A stretch of 64,000 nt of DNA. Source: Haloplanus sp. XH21. GTDB taxonomy: Archaea; Halobacteriota; Halobacteria; Halobacteriales; Haloferacaceae. The DNA is taken from positions 1,426,001 to 1,490,000 of the forward strand of contig NZ_JALLPL010000001.1 in NCBI RefSeq assembly GCF_023276355.1. Direction: 5' to 3'. Shown here piece by piece: positions 26,032 through 34,548 of this stretch. Under the pieces are notes generated by a model that worked only from the letters and a program-made list of their open reading frames with translations, ran no database searches and was not told where the DNA came from. The position numbers and the translations under genes are program-made. Positions within the stretch are counted from its first letter, which is position 1; every line of letters begins with the position of its first letter.

Positions 26032-27372
26032 ATGGCGGAACTCGAACCCCGCGGGGTGTTTCAGAGCGGGGCCGAGATCGCTCCCGCCGTCGACGCCGTG
26101 AACCGCTACGGCCACGCCGTCGACGGCCCGGGAGACCTCGGCGGCCTCGTCGACCGACTGTCGGACGCCGACTGCGTCCTGATCGGCGAGGCCTCGCACG
26201 GTACCTCCGACTACTACCGCTGGCGCGCCCACCTCACCGCGCGCCTCCTCCGCGACCACGACTTCTCGTTCGTGGCCGTCGAGGGCGACTGGACCAGTTG
26301 TTACGGCATCAACCGGTACGTCAAGGACTTCCCCGACGCCCATCCGACCGCGTACGGAGCGCTGACCGCCTTCGACCGCTGGCCGACGTGGATGTGGGCC
26401 AACTGGGAGGTCGACGGCTTCCTGTCCTGGCTCCACGAGCTGAACCAAGATCGGGAGATGGGCGACCGGGCGGGCTTCTACGGCCTCGACGTCTACGGCC
26501 TCTACGAGTCGCTCCAGGCGGTCATCGACTACCTGGAAACGGTCGACCCCGAGGCGGCGGCCGACGCCCGCGATGCCTACCGCTGTTTCGAACCCTACGG
26601 TGAGGACGCCCGGGAGTACGCCCAGGCCGTCCAGTTCGTCCCCGACTCCTGCCGGGACGAGGTGATCGAGGTGCTCGAAGACCTCCGGGAGCGGACGGAG
26701 GCGTACCCCGAGGAGATGCCGGACGACCGGTTCGCCGCCGAGCAGAACGCGCTCGTGGCCGCCAACGCGGAGGCGTACTACCGAGCCATGTTCGGCGGCG
26801 ACGACGACTCCTGGAACGTCCGCGACCGACATATGATGCAGACCCTCTCTCGCCTGTTCGATCACCACGGCTCGGACGCCAAAGGCATCGTCTGGGCGCA
26901 CAACACCCACGTCGGCGACGCGCGGGCGACGGACATGCCCCGGCACGGCCGGATCAATATCGGCCAACTCGCCCGCGAGGACCGATCGATCGGTGAGACG
27001 TACACCGTCGGCTTCGGCTCGCGGCGCGGGTCGGTCATCGCCAGCGACGCCTGGGGCGACCCACTGCAGACCATGACCGTGCCGGAGGCCCAGCGAGACA
27101 GTTACGAACACGTGTTTCACGCCGCCACCGCGGACAACGCGCTGCTGTACAGCGACGACCTCCCCGAGGGGAGCGCCCTCGACGACCCGCGGGGACACCG
27201 CGCCATCGGCGTCGTCTACCATCCGGCCCGCGAGTCGGGCAACTACGTCCCGACGGTCCTCCCCGACCGCTACGATGCCTTCGTTCACTTCGAGCAGTCG
27301 AACGCGCTCCATCCGATCGAACGCCATCCGGAGCGAGAACGGGTCCCGGAGCTGTACCCCTTCGGACTCTGA
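26032..27372 (+). CDS. Erythromycin-esterase-like protein
   Basis: 446 residues of the erythromycin esterase / succinoglycan-biosynthesis-regulator superfamily. Conserved segments are LIGEASHGTSDYYRWRAHL, FVAVEGDW, GFYGLDVYGLYESLQAV and VWAHNTHVGDAR, which hold the family His and Glu residues. True resistance esterases are a small subset; here the substrate is unknown and the role may be housekeeping hydrolysis. The ATG at 26032 is favoured; a GTG at 26026 overlaps the previous stop. Confidence 0.85.
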   Translation: MAELEPRGVFQSGAEIAPAVDAVNRYGHAVDGPGDLGGLVDRLSDADCVLIGEASHGTSDYYRWRAHLTARLLRDHDFSFVAVEGDWTSCYGINRYVKDFPDAHPTAYGALTAFDRWPTWMWANWEVDGFLSWLHELNQDREMGDRAGFYGLDVYGLYESLQAVIDYLETVDPEAAADARDAYRCFEPYGEDAREYAQAVQFVPDSCRDEVIEVLEDLRERTEAYPEEMPDDRFAAEQNALVAANAEAYYRAMFGGDDDSWNVRDRHMMQTLSRLFDHHGSDAKGIVWAHNTHVGDARATDMPRHGRINIGQLAREDRSIGETYTVGFGSRRGSVIASDAWGDPLQTMTVPEAQRDSYEHVFHAATADNALLYSDDLPEGSALDDPRGHRAIGVVYHPARESGNYVPTVLPDRYDAFVHFEQSNALHPIERHPERERVPELYPFGL

Positions 27373-27469
27373 GTCCGCGCCGTCATCGAAGCACGTTGGC
27401 CCCTCCTATATCCGTTCGTGAGCGGACGTTGAGAGTGGCGATGGTCGCCATCTGGGCGACTCGCACACC

Positions 27470-27880
27470 ATGGAGGCTCAACGGATGAAATACGACGCGT
27501 TCCTTGGCGAAGTCCAGCACCGCCTCGAACTAGCGACGGAAGGCGATGCGGCCCGTGCGGCGCGCATCGTCCTCGAAACGCTCGGCCAACGGATCGGTGA
27601 GGGCGAGGCGTCCGACCTCGCGTCACAGCTCCCCCGTGAGATCGGTCGCCACCTCACCAAAGTCGAGGGCGGCGAGCAGTTCTCCTACCAGGTGTTCATC
27701 GAGCGGATCGCGGAGCGAGCCGAGATCGACGAGTCGGACGCCAACTACTACGCGCAGGCGATTGCGGCGCTCGTCGCCGACTGCGTCCAAGGTGGGGAGC
27801 TAGCACAGGTCCGAGCGCAACTCCCTGACGACTACGACGACCTGTTCGAACTCGTCGACGCGAAAGCGACGCCCTGGTAA
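27470..27880 (+). CDS. DUF2267 family protein
   Basis: 136 residues, two helical repeats. The core FLGEVQHRLELATEGDAARAA with LETLGQRIGEGEASDLASQLP and a second part with FSYQVFIERIAERAEIDES matches DUF2267. The function of the family is unknown; in bacteria and haloarchaea it is often seen among stress genes. An in-frame ATG at 27485 (MKYDAFLGEV) is an alternative start. A short TGGCGA-TGG-TCGCCA hairpin lies in its leader at 27436-27450. Confidence 0.82.
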   Translation: MEAQRMKYDAFLGEVQHRLELATEGDAARAARIVLETLGQRIGEGEASDLASQLPREIGRHLTKVEGGEQFSYQVFIERIAERAEIDESDANYYAQAIAALVADCVQGGELAQVRAQLPDDYDDLFELVDAKATPW

Positions 27881-28014
27881 CCCGCCCTCGCTGTCGTTTC
27901 GGCCGTTCGCAACGACGTATCGACGCCGACCGCTTCTCGGGCCGTTCGGGGTCGCTCACCGACCGAAGAGCCTTGGCCCCCTCACTATGGCGCGACGGCG
28001 TAATTCTCCAGCGG

Positions 28015-28647
28015 ATGCTCGTAGCCTTCGACTTCGAGGGAGGGATCGCCGAATCCGACCCCTTCGTCAGACTCGCTGAACAGCACGGCACTGGCGACGA
28101 GATGGCTGCAGTACTCGAACGGCTATGGAACGGCGATCTCGACCCCGAAACGGGGATTCGATCGGCCACGGACCACCTCAGCGGGATGCCCTTTTCGGAG
28201 GCCGAGGACGTGTTCGAACGCCTCCAGATCAGGCCTGAAGCCTCGTCGCTGCTCTCCCGGCTCCACGCGGCGAACCACCACGTCGCCATCGTCACCGACG
28301 CGCCGGAGTTGGCCGTCCGGTACTGTCTGGATCCGGCCGAGTTGGATGTCGACACCGTGATCGCGAACGACCTTCCGGCCGAGAACGGCGCCTTCACGGG
28401 CGACATCGAGGGGCCGCTCGTCGGGCGGAGCAAAGCGGACGCCCTCGACGAACTGGCGACCGGCGCGGGGTACGCCATGGCCGACACCGTCGCCGTCGGC
28501 GACGACCGGCGTGATCTCCCGATGTTGCAGGCCGCAGGGCTCGGCGTCGGAATCGATCCGGTCCCCGTGGTCGACGCGCAGGCCGACCTCTCCGTCCCGT
28601 CGTTGAACCGCCTCGAACTGACGTTCGAGGAGCGCGGTGTGCTCTGA
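28015..28647 (+). CDS. HAD-superfamily hydrolase, phosphoserine-phosphatase-like, altered motif I
   Basis: 210 residues with HAD topology. Motif I reads FDFEGGIAESDP instead of the usual DxDGT, so the second acid is Glu and the following Thr is Gly. Motif II VTD, motif III lysine in RSKADALDEL and motif IV GDDRRDLPML are present. The ATG at 28015 gives the family start. With the altered acid/base residue, phosphatase activity may be weak or changed; a regulatory or different phosphotransfer role is possible. Convergent with the UPF0058 gene, with no gap. Confidence 0.82.
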   Translation: MLVAFDFEGGIAESDPFVRLAEQHGTGDEMAAVLERLWNGDLDPETGIRSATDHLSGMPFSEAEDVFERLQIRPEASSLLSRLHAANHHVAIVTDAPELAVRYCLDPAELDVDTVIANDLPAENGAFTGDIEGPLVGRSKADALDELATGAGYAMADTVAVGDDRRDLPMLQAAGLGVGIDPVPVVDAQADLSVPSLNRLELTFEERGVL

Positions 28648-28887
28648 TCACTCCACGACGCGTGGCGTGGACTGCTCCGTGCCGGCGTCGACTGTCTCCG
28701 CGAGCGTCGACGCCAGCTCCGCCACTGCTTCGGCGTGGTGCTGCTTCGACCGGTGGGCGGACGACGGCTTCACGTGCCGGTCGCGGTAGCGCTCGAACGC
28801 CGACCGCGGCACGTCGTTCTGCTCGTAGGCGTGTTCGAGAACGAGCACGAGCAGGCGGTGCAGATGCATGCACTCGTTTTTCTGCAT
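28648..28887 (-). CDS. UPF0058 family small protein
   Basis: 79 residues starting MQKNECMHLHRLLVLVLEHA. The N-terminal HLH-type helix and the later VKPSSAHRSKQHHAEAV match archaeal UPF0058 proteins. The ATG at 28887 is chosen; longer alternatives lack ATG and family sequence. Role unknown; the His-rich central part could bind metal. It ends directly at the stop of the HAD gene. Confidence 0.78.
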   Translation of the reverse strand: MQKNECMHLHRLLVLVLEHAYEQNDVPRSAFERYRDRHVKPSSAHRSKQHHAEAVAELASTLAETVDAGTEQSTPRVVE

Positions 28888-28975
28888 TTTCCCTGCCAAT
28901 GCCAACCGTGGGCGTGAAAAACACGCGCCTAATCACGGCCCGTACCTTTGTCAGTCAGCGCCACGAACACGGCGT

Positions 28976-29752
28976 ATGGCCGATATCGACGTCGCTGCCG
29001 CCGTCGAGACGATGTCCGACTTCCTGGCGTCGTATCTCACCCAGGCCGGTGCCGAGGGGTACGTCCTCGGCGTGAGCGGCGGCCTCGATTCGACGGTCGC
29101 ACTGGCGCTGGCGGTCGACGCCGTGGGCGCCGACCGCGTTATGGGCCTCGTCATGCCGGGCGACCCGAGTGCCGACCGGCACATGCGCGACGCGCGTCAG
29201 GCGTGTGTGACCCGAGATGTTCCCGTGATCGAACTGGACATCGCCCCGACGGTCGACGCCGTTCGGGCGAGCGCAGGGTTCGCCCCGGAGACCGTCGCCC
29301 TCGGCAACGTCCGCGCCCGCACCCGGATGGTGTTCGAATACCTGTTTGCCAACCAGTGTGCGGGGCTCGTCCTGGGTGCGGCGAACAAGAGCGAACACTC
29401 GCTCGGCTACTTCACGAAATACGGCGACGGCGCCGTCGACGTGGCGCCGATGGGCGAACTCTACAAGACGGAAGTTGCCGACGTCGCCCGTCATCTCGAT
29501 GTCGACGAGCGGTTCGTCGAGAAGACACCCACGGCCGAACTCTGGAAGGGACAGACCGACGAGGGCGAACTCGGTGCGACCTACGACACCATCGACGACA
29601 TCCTGAAGCGGCTCCTCGAACGCGACCACGCCCCGGAGCGCATCGCCGCGGAGACGGCCTACGACCGCGAGATGATCGATCGGTTCGTCACGATGCACGA
29701 GCGGTCACAGCACAAGCGCTCGCGTCCGCCAACGGCCGATATCGATCGCTGA
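28976..29752 (+). CDS. nadE: NAD synthetase, ammonia-dependent
   Basis: 258 residues. The PP-loop ATP-binding motif is GVSGGLDSTVALAL, and downstream segments GAANKSEHSLGYFTKYGDGA and KTPTAELWKGQTDEGELG match the NadE family. It amidates deamido-NAD to NAD+. There is no N-terminal nitrilase domain, so ammonia is the direct donor. The start at 28976 (MADIDVAAAV) follows by about 30 nt a CCGTACCTTTG promoter-like stretch. It is convergent with the large surface protein gene. Confidence 0.94.
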   Translation: MADIDVAAAVETMSDFLASYLTQAGAEGYVLGVSGGLDSTVALALAVDAVGADRVMGLVMPGDPSADRHMRDARQACVTRDVPVIELDIAPTVDAVRASAGFAPETVALGNVRARTRMVFEYLFANQCAGLVLGAANKSEHSLGYFTKYGDGAVDVAPMGELYKTEVADVARHLDVDERFVEKTPTAELWKGQTDEGELGATYDTIDDILKRLLERDHAPERIAAETAYDREMIDRFVTMHERSQHKRSRPPTADIDR

Positions 29753-29774
29753 GCGCGAAAAGAAGAGTGGGGCG

Positions 29775-32700
29775 TTAGTCGACGCGGCGACGGACGCCGA
29801 GCAGTGCAGCCCCGAGCAGGGCGATGAGAGCCGTGAGGAGTCCGAAACCGGGTGCGGTCCCCTCGGCCGGCGTCTCGGTGCCGGTCGCCGTTGCCGTCGC
29901 GTCCGCGTCGCCGACGGCGGTGACCGCGAACAGCGACGTTCGCGGCGTGGTGGCCTCCAGCGTCACCGTATTGTCGGATTGGCTGCCCACGGTAGTGTCG
30001 AGTCGCTGCCACTGTTCCGCGTTCGCGTCGTAGCGAGCGAGCGTGAGGCGTTCCCCGCTGGCATCGACGGCGTCGGCGGAGAGCGTGAGTCGAACCGTCG
30101 CCTGCGAGTCCGCGATCGGATCGGGTCGGGTGATACGCAGCGGACTGACGACCGATCCCGGCGCGTCGGCGACGGCGGCCGACTCCTCGGGAACCGTCAC
30201 GCGAACGCTGCCGGTCGCGCTCTCGCTGGAGTCGATGGTGACGGCGTCGAGGGCGTCGGATCCGGCGAGTTCGACGGATGCGGCCCCGTCACCGGGCTGG
30301 ACGAACGCAGTGCCGATGGCGGTGACGGCCGACTGGGCCCGGATGGCGACGTTCGTGGTCACGCCACCGGTGTGGCCCGTCGCCGTGTGGAGCGTGACGC
30401 CCGTCTCGTAGCGACCCGCCGTGTCGGGATTGGTCACCGGTTGAATCCGAACGATCACCCGGTCACCGCTCGCGAGCGTCGGCTTGCGCGCGCTGTCCAC
30501 GTCGGAGAGGTCGAGCTGCACGGCGCCGTCGTCGACGTTGACCGAGACGGCGTCAGTCCCGCCCAGCGACGACTTGGCGGTGCCGTCGGCCGAGATGACT
30601 TGCAGGGTGACGACGTTCTGATCGTCGCTGACGGATGTGACGCTCCCCCCGTCCGACTGGAAGGCGTCGCTGTAACCGATCACGACGCCGTCGAGCGTCT
30701 CACCGGCGAGGTCGGAGTCCGCCCCGACCGGCACGGTGAACGTGTGCGTGCTGGAACCGGCGCCGGCCCACGGCGACCCGGTGACTGCGTCGGCGGCCGC
30801 GTCCGTTCGCAGTCGTTCCACGGTGAGCGTATCGGCGATGGGTGTAGACGCGCTGGTGCCCTCGGTCGCTTGACCGAGAGTAACTTCGTACTCACCGGGT
30901 TCGCCGCTCGCCACGTCGGCCGTGTAGACGTGGGCTCCGGCCGCAGTCCGTCGGTGAGTGAAGTCGTCCCGAGTGAGTTCGGTTTCGACGGGACCGGAGA
31001 CATCGGCCGTGAACGCGTCGAGTTGCGTATCGGACGTGAGGGTCACGTCGATATCGAGCCCATCGGCGGTCAGGTCGACCGCTGCCATCGAGTCACTACT
31101 TGCCTCCGCGGTGTCGGTTTCGTCGTCCAGGAAGTCGTCGTCGCGGTCGTACCAGTCGTCACTGCCGCCGCCATCGTAACCGCCGCCGTCACCGCCGTCA
31201 CTACTGCTTTCGGCCTGGATGGTGACGACGTCGCTCCGAGTCACCGCTCCGTGACACGGGCAGCTATCGTCGACGCGGATGTCGATGCCGTAGGTCGCGT
31301 CGGTATCAGGGTAGTCGACGGCGGTGTCGACCGAGACGTTCAGCGGGATGGCGCCGCCGCCCGTCGCGCTGGTCGCAAAGGTGAGCGTATCGTCGACGCC
31401 GTCACCGTCGTAGCCGTCGACGAGCTGGACGCTCGAGGTGATGCTCGTGTCGTTGGCGGTCGCGTAGTTGGGCGAGAGCCCCGAGGCGAGCTCGTTCGGG
31501 AACTCGACGTAGAAGGTGTCGGTGTCGCCGTCGGCACTGACGTTGGCGATGTTCACGTACACCTTCTGGTTGTTGACGGTGTTGCCCGGACTCACCTGGG
31601 CGGGTTCAGCGCTCCCGTCGAGAACCGACAGCGGATGGACGGGGAGGCTGACGGTCCCGCTCTGGTCGCGGGCGCCGTCGATGCCGCTCGTGTTCTTGGC
31701 CTCGGTGAGGGTTGCGGTGAAGCTCCCACCGTGGCTCGCGGTGTAGGTCGCGTCGTACGTCCAGTTACTGCCCTGGCTGGATTCGGCGAAGTCACTCTCC
31801 GTGAGGGTCGCGGCCGTGTTTCCGTCGCCGTCGGTGACATCAACCGTGATCGTCGCCAGTTCGTCGCTGGAATCGAACGCGATGTCGATATTCCGGTCTG
31901 CGGGATTTGACACCGAGTAGTTGGAGATGGTCGGACTCGATCCGGCGGTGATCGTCGCCACGCCGGACTGGTTGGCGGCGTCACCGTCGCTGTCCTCGAC
32001 GCGGAAGTCGATGTCGTAGCTGGTCTGCGTGTCGGGGTAATCAACGGCGGTGTCAACCGAGACGTTCAGCGGAATCGTCCCGCCGCCATCCGCGCTGGTC
32101 GAGAACTTGAGCGTGTCGTCGACGCCGTCCGTATCGTAGCCGTCGACGAGCTGGACGCTCGAGGTGATGCTCGTGTCGTTGGCGGTCGCGTAGTTGGGCG
32201 AGAGCCCATTCGCGAGGGTGTCCGGGAACTCGACGTAGAAGGTGTCGGTGTCGCCGTCGGCGCTGACGTTGGCGACATCGACGTACACCTTCTGGTTGTC
32301 GACGGTGTTGCCGGCGGCCACCTGGGCGGGGTCGGCGGTGCCACCGAGGACGGACACCGAGGCCGTCGTGATCGAGACGGTCCCGCTCTCGCCGCTCGAC
32401 CCGTCGATACCGTTACTGTCCGTCGCCTCGGTGAGCGTGACGGTGTAGTCGTCGTCCTGGCTGGCGGTGTACGTCGCGTTGTAGTGCCAGACACTCCCCT
32501 GGTCGGTCTCCGTGAAGTCCGTCTCGGTGAGCGTCGCGACTGTGGTTCCGCTCGTGTCGGTGACATCGGCGGTGATGTTGGTCAGTTGCTCGCTGGAGTT
32601 GAACGAGACGTTTATCTGCTTTCCGGAGGGGTTCGTCACCTGGTAATCGGTGATCGAGGGCGGGGTACCGGCGACGATGGTCGCCACGCCGACTCGGCTG

Positions 32701-33197
32701 TCCGATCCGTGGCTACTGTCGTTGACCGTGGCGTTAATGGCGTAGCTCGTCTCCGTGTTGGGATAGGAGTCGATGGCGACGTCGACGGTGGCGTATACGT
32801 CAACGTCGCCGCCACCATCCGGTGATGTCGCGAATCTGACCGTGTCGTCGACGCTGTCGTTGTCCGGTCCGTCCACAAGATTGGCACTACTGGTGATGCC
32901 GGCGGAGATGTTGACACTCGCCTGGTTCACCGACAAATTCGGTGCCAGTTCGTCCGGGAACGTGACGTAGAACCAGTCTGTGTTGCCGTCGGCGCTCACG
33001 TTGTACACGTCGACGTGAACGAGCTGATTGTTCTCCGTGGAACCCGGCGAGACCTGGGACGGCTCCGCCGACCCGTCGCCGACTTCGACGTGATTCGTCG
33101 CCGCCGCCGGCGCCGAGAGCGCGACCGTCCCGACGGCGACGGACGACATCATCATCGCGGCGAGCAGCACCGCCCGCACGCGGTCGCCGTCGGTCAT
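29775..33197 (-). CDS. Secreted PGF-CTERM surface protein with internal repeats
   Basis: 1140 residues from the ATG at 33197. An N-terminal signal peptide ends near SAPAAATNH. Three homologous units follow (about residues 45-275, 280-510 and 525-655), each with the pattern NVSADGDTDTFYVEFPDELA and NATANDTSITSSVQLVDGYD. A Gly/Asp-rich spacer with DWYDRDDDF comes next, then further beta domains, and a C-terminal PGF signal with a hydrophobic helix and RRRVD tail. In haloarchaea PGF-CTERM proteins are processed by archaeosortase and lipid-anchored. It is likely glycosylated (many NxT/S) and acidic. Ligand unknown. Confidence 0.85.
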   Translation of the reverse strand: MTDGDRVRAVLLAAMMMSSVAVGTVALSAPAAATNHVEVGDGSAEPSQVSPGSTENNQLVHVDVYNVSADGNTDWFYVTFPDELAPNLSVNQASVNISAGITSSANLVDGPDNDSVDDTVRFATSPDGGGDVDVYATVDVAIDSYPNTETSYAINATVNDSSHGSDSRVGVATIVAGTPPSITDYQVTNPSGKQINVSFNSSEQLTNITADVTDTSGTTVATLTETDFTETDQGSVWHYNATYTASQDDDYTVTLTEATDSNGIDGSSGESGTVSITTASVSVLGGTADPAQVAAGNTVDNQKVYVDVANVSADGDTDTFYVEFPDTLANGLSPNYATANDTSITSSVQLVDGYDTDGVDDTLKFSTSADGGGTIPLNVSVDTAVDYPDTQTSYDIDFRVEDSDGDAANQSGVATITAGSSPTISNYSVSNPADRNIDIAFDSSDELATITVDVTDGDGNTAATLTESDFAESSQGSNWTYDATYTASHGGSFTATLTEAKNTSGIDGARDQSGTVSLPVHPLSVLDGSAEPAQVSPGNTVNNQKVYVNIANVSADGDTDTFYVEFPNELASGLSPNYATANDTSITSSVQLVDGYDGDGVDDTLTFATSATGGGAIPLNVSVDTAVDYPDTDATYGIDIRVDDSCPCHGAVTRSDVVTIQAESSSDGGDGGGYDGGGSDDWYDRDDDFLDDETDTAEASSDSMAAVDLTADGLDIDVTLTSDTQLDAFTADVSGPVETELTRDDFTHRRTAAGAHVYTADVASGEPGEYEVTLGQATEGTSASTPIADTLTVERLRTDAAADAVTGSPWAGAGSSTHTFTVPVGADSDLAGETLDGVVIGYSDAFQSDGGSVTSVSDDQNVVTLQVISADGTAKSSLGGTDAVSVNVDDGAVQLDLSDVDSARKPTLASGDRVIVRIQPVTNPDTAGRYETGVTLHTATGHTGGVTTNVAIRAQSAVTAIGTAFVQPGDGAASVELAGSDALDAVTIDSSESATGSVRVTVPEESAAVADAPGSVVSPLRITRPDPIADSQATVRLTLSADAVDASGERLTLARYDANAEQWQRLDTTVGSQSDNTVTLEATTPRTSLFAVTAVGDADATATATGTETPAEGTAPGFGLLTALIALLGAALLGVRRRVD
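31408..31481 (-). repeat. Near-identical intragenic repeat, unit 3 copy
   Basis: About 74 bases identical to 32134-32207, encoding the conserved NDTSITSSVQLVDGYD region of the surface protein repeats. High DNA identity inside otherwise diverged units suggests recent duplication or gene conversion between units 2 and 3. Confidence 0.8.
32134..32207 (-). repeat. Near-identical intragenic repeat, unit 2 copy
   Basis: The partner of 31408-31481, 726 bases away in the same orientation. The flanking sequences diverge but continue to align at the protein level. The corresponding part of unit 1 is more diverged. Confidence 0.8.
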
Positions 33198-33203
33198 GTC
33201 CAC

Positions 33204-33910
33204 ACTCCCCTGGCCGATCGCGAGTGCTTGGAGTGGGGCGTGGTCGGCGGCCGATGGCTCGCCACGAAGCGATACGATTCGGAGCGTCGACTGGGCGTCG
33301 GGAGACTCGTGCGTGCGGTCGAGTCCCCGGCACCAGTCGAGCGGCTGGACGCGTTCCTACGTTCGAGCATAGTTGATGTCACCGGGCGCAACCGTGCGAC
33401 CGGCTCTACTATCGTGTAACACAACGCACCGAATCAGCAACCGTCCTACAGAGTTAGGACAAGTTCCACCGTGTGTGTGCCTGTCCCCGTATATCCCCGG
33501 CCGATTCGCCTACATGATTAGGTGTCGGCGAGAGATGGATGGCGTTCTCGGGGGACCGTGACCGGAAAACGGGTGATCGTCGGGAACGCGGGATGTGCCC
33601 CTCGGAATCCGCGGGATAGGCCGCTGTATTATATCCGTCGCTCTCGTAGCTTCGAGTGCCGGCGGAGAACACAACGCCAGCGTCGGTCTCTCGCGTACCG
33701 ACACGCGTGAGGTGAGAACCCTTCCGCCGACTCATCCCGTCTCCCCTCAGTGGCGGTGGTGGCCGGAGCACCCCAGTCCGGCGCGACCGCCACGACCAGC
33801 CCCATACCACCGCGCCGTCCCTCCCCGGACGGCTTTCGTTCTCGGCACGCGACGGTATTCAGTCGCGATACGCGTCGCTTCTCACCCGCGGATCCCGGAA
33901 AACGAGGACG
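33204..33910 (+). other. Long stretch without a convincing gene
   Basis: About 700 bases between the surface protein gene and the tiny ORF at 33911. The reading frames here have no domain-like sequence. It holds a TATTATAT stretch near 33625, a short GTCCTA/TAGGAC hairpin near 33446, and a GC-rich hairpin at 33750-33793. An unannotated small RNA or a long 5' regulatory region is possible, but I see nothing I can name. Confidence 0.4.
33750..33793 (+). other. GC-rich hairpin in non-coding region
   Basis: GTGGCGGT at 33750 pairs with ACCGCCAC ending at 33793. After an internal loop, GCCGG pairs with CCGGC, and the loop is AGCACCCCAGT. It could be a structured RNA element, a terminator-like fold, or chance in a GC-rich region. 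Confidence 0.35.
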
Positions 33911-34036
33911 TTACTTCAGGACGTAGCGGCAGGCGTCTTCTCGGCCGTTCTCGCACAGCCGTTCGAGCGTGTGGCAGGCGCGTTCGTTTCCATCGCTGCA
34001 CTCGTTTCGGAGTAGTACGAAGTCTTCCTGTTGCAT
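33911..34036 (-). CDS. 41-residue Cys-rich microprotein
   Basis: Reads MQQEDFVLLRNECSDGNERA and then a segment with ACHTLERLCENGREDACRYV. Four cysteines lie in a pattern resembling two short helical repeats (ACxxLxxLCExGxxxAC), somewhat like Sel1/TPR-type units. The start at 34036 is supported by a GAGG ribosome-binding stretch (34047-34050) and a TATA box (34072-34081) on the same strand. The role is unknown; zinc or redox binding through the cysteines is a guess. Confidence 0.65.
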   Translation of the reverse strand: MQQEDFVLLRNECSDGNERACHTLERLCENGREDACRYVLK

Positions 34037-34071
34037 GGTGTGTTTCCTCTACCCATGCTAACGACTACCAC

Positions 34072-34081
34072 TATATTTATA
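34072..34081 (-). promoter_or_regulatory. TATA box for the 41-aa ORF
   Basis: TATAAATATA on the minus strand, in a locally AT-rich patch of an otherwise GC-rich region, 36-45 nt upstream of the ATG. Transcription would begin around 34047-34050. Confidence 0.6.
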
Positions 34082-34179
34082 CTTGTCGATGCGGCAAGGC
34101 TAGCCACCGTCGTTGACGGCGAGCGGCGTGCCGAGCGGTGACTAACGACCGTCGCAACTCGGCGATGAGAACGGTATGA

Positions 34180-34490
34180 ATGTGGACGGCGGGATTGCCC
34201 GGCGTTCCGGCCCGGGGAGTCTCGGTCGCCTCCTCCACCCCGCGATCCGTCGAGCGACGGGCGTCCGGTGATGGGCTGCTCGCTTCCGCGCCTGACCCGG
34301 TATCACCGACGAACCGCGGCGGAGCGTCCCTGCAGACGCACGCCGCGGACCGCTGTCCCCGAAGGACGAGGCTTCCACGTTGGCTCCCGAGGCCCGAACC
34401 GGTCTGACCGGACGCCCCCGAGTTCGGTCCCCGCTAAAGACCATATTGCGGGCGGCGGAGCAGGGCCTAACTGCCCGACCTAGTCCACTC
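34180..34490 (-). ncRNA. ffs: Signal recognition particle (7S) RNA
   Basis: Read on the minus strand, the helix 8 signature GTCAGG-CGC-GGAA-GCG-AGCAGC is at 34275-34295, the universally conserved SRP54-binding core with a GGAA tetraloop. The 5' end (GTGGAC, from 34488) pairs with the 3' end (GTCCAC, down to 34182), forming the archaeal terminal helix 1. The length of about 305-310 nt is right for haloarchaeal 7S RNA. It works with SRP54 and SRP19 to target nascent membrane and secreted proteins. Ends are estimated from the pairing. Confidence 0.92.
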
Positions 34491-34505
34491 ACTCCTATGC
34501 CGCTA

Positions 34506-34514
34506 CCTCTTAAG
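34506..34514 (-). promoter_or_regulatory. Promoter box of the SRP RNA
   Basis: CTTAAGAGG on the minus strand, about 23 nt before the predicted RNA 5' end, matches the TTTAAG-like boxes seen before haloarchaeal stable RNA genes. Confidence 0.55.
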
Positions 34515-34548
34515 GGCCTTTCGACTCCCAGTCCGTCACGGCGGGCGA

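Noticed and set aside
3016-27400. A 13-nt match CGAAGCACGTTGG occurs upstream of the large kinase and again near 27388, upstream of the DUF2267 gene.
   Set aside because: In 64 kb a chance 13-mer repeat is expected many times over, and the flanking bases do not align.
29979-31910. A long plus-strand frame opposite the surface protein.
   Set aside because: No domain; it mirrors the repeats of the minus-strand gene, which has a signal peptide and PGF-CTERM end.
33446-33463. Small GTCCTA/TAGGAC hairpin considered as a terminator.
   Set aside because: The stem is only six base pairs, with no T tract and no gene ending next to it.
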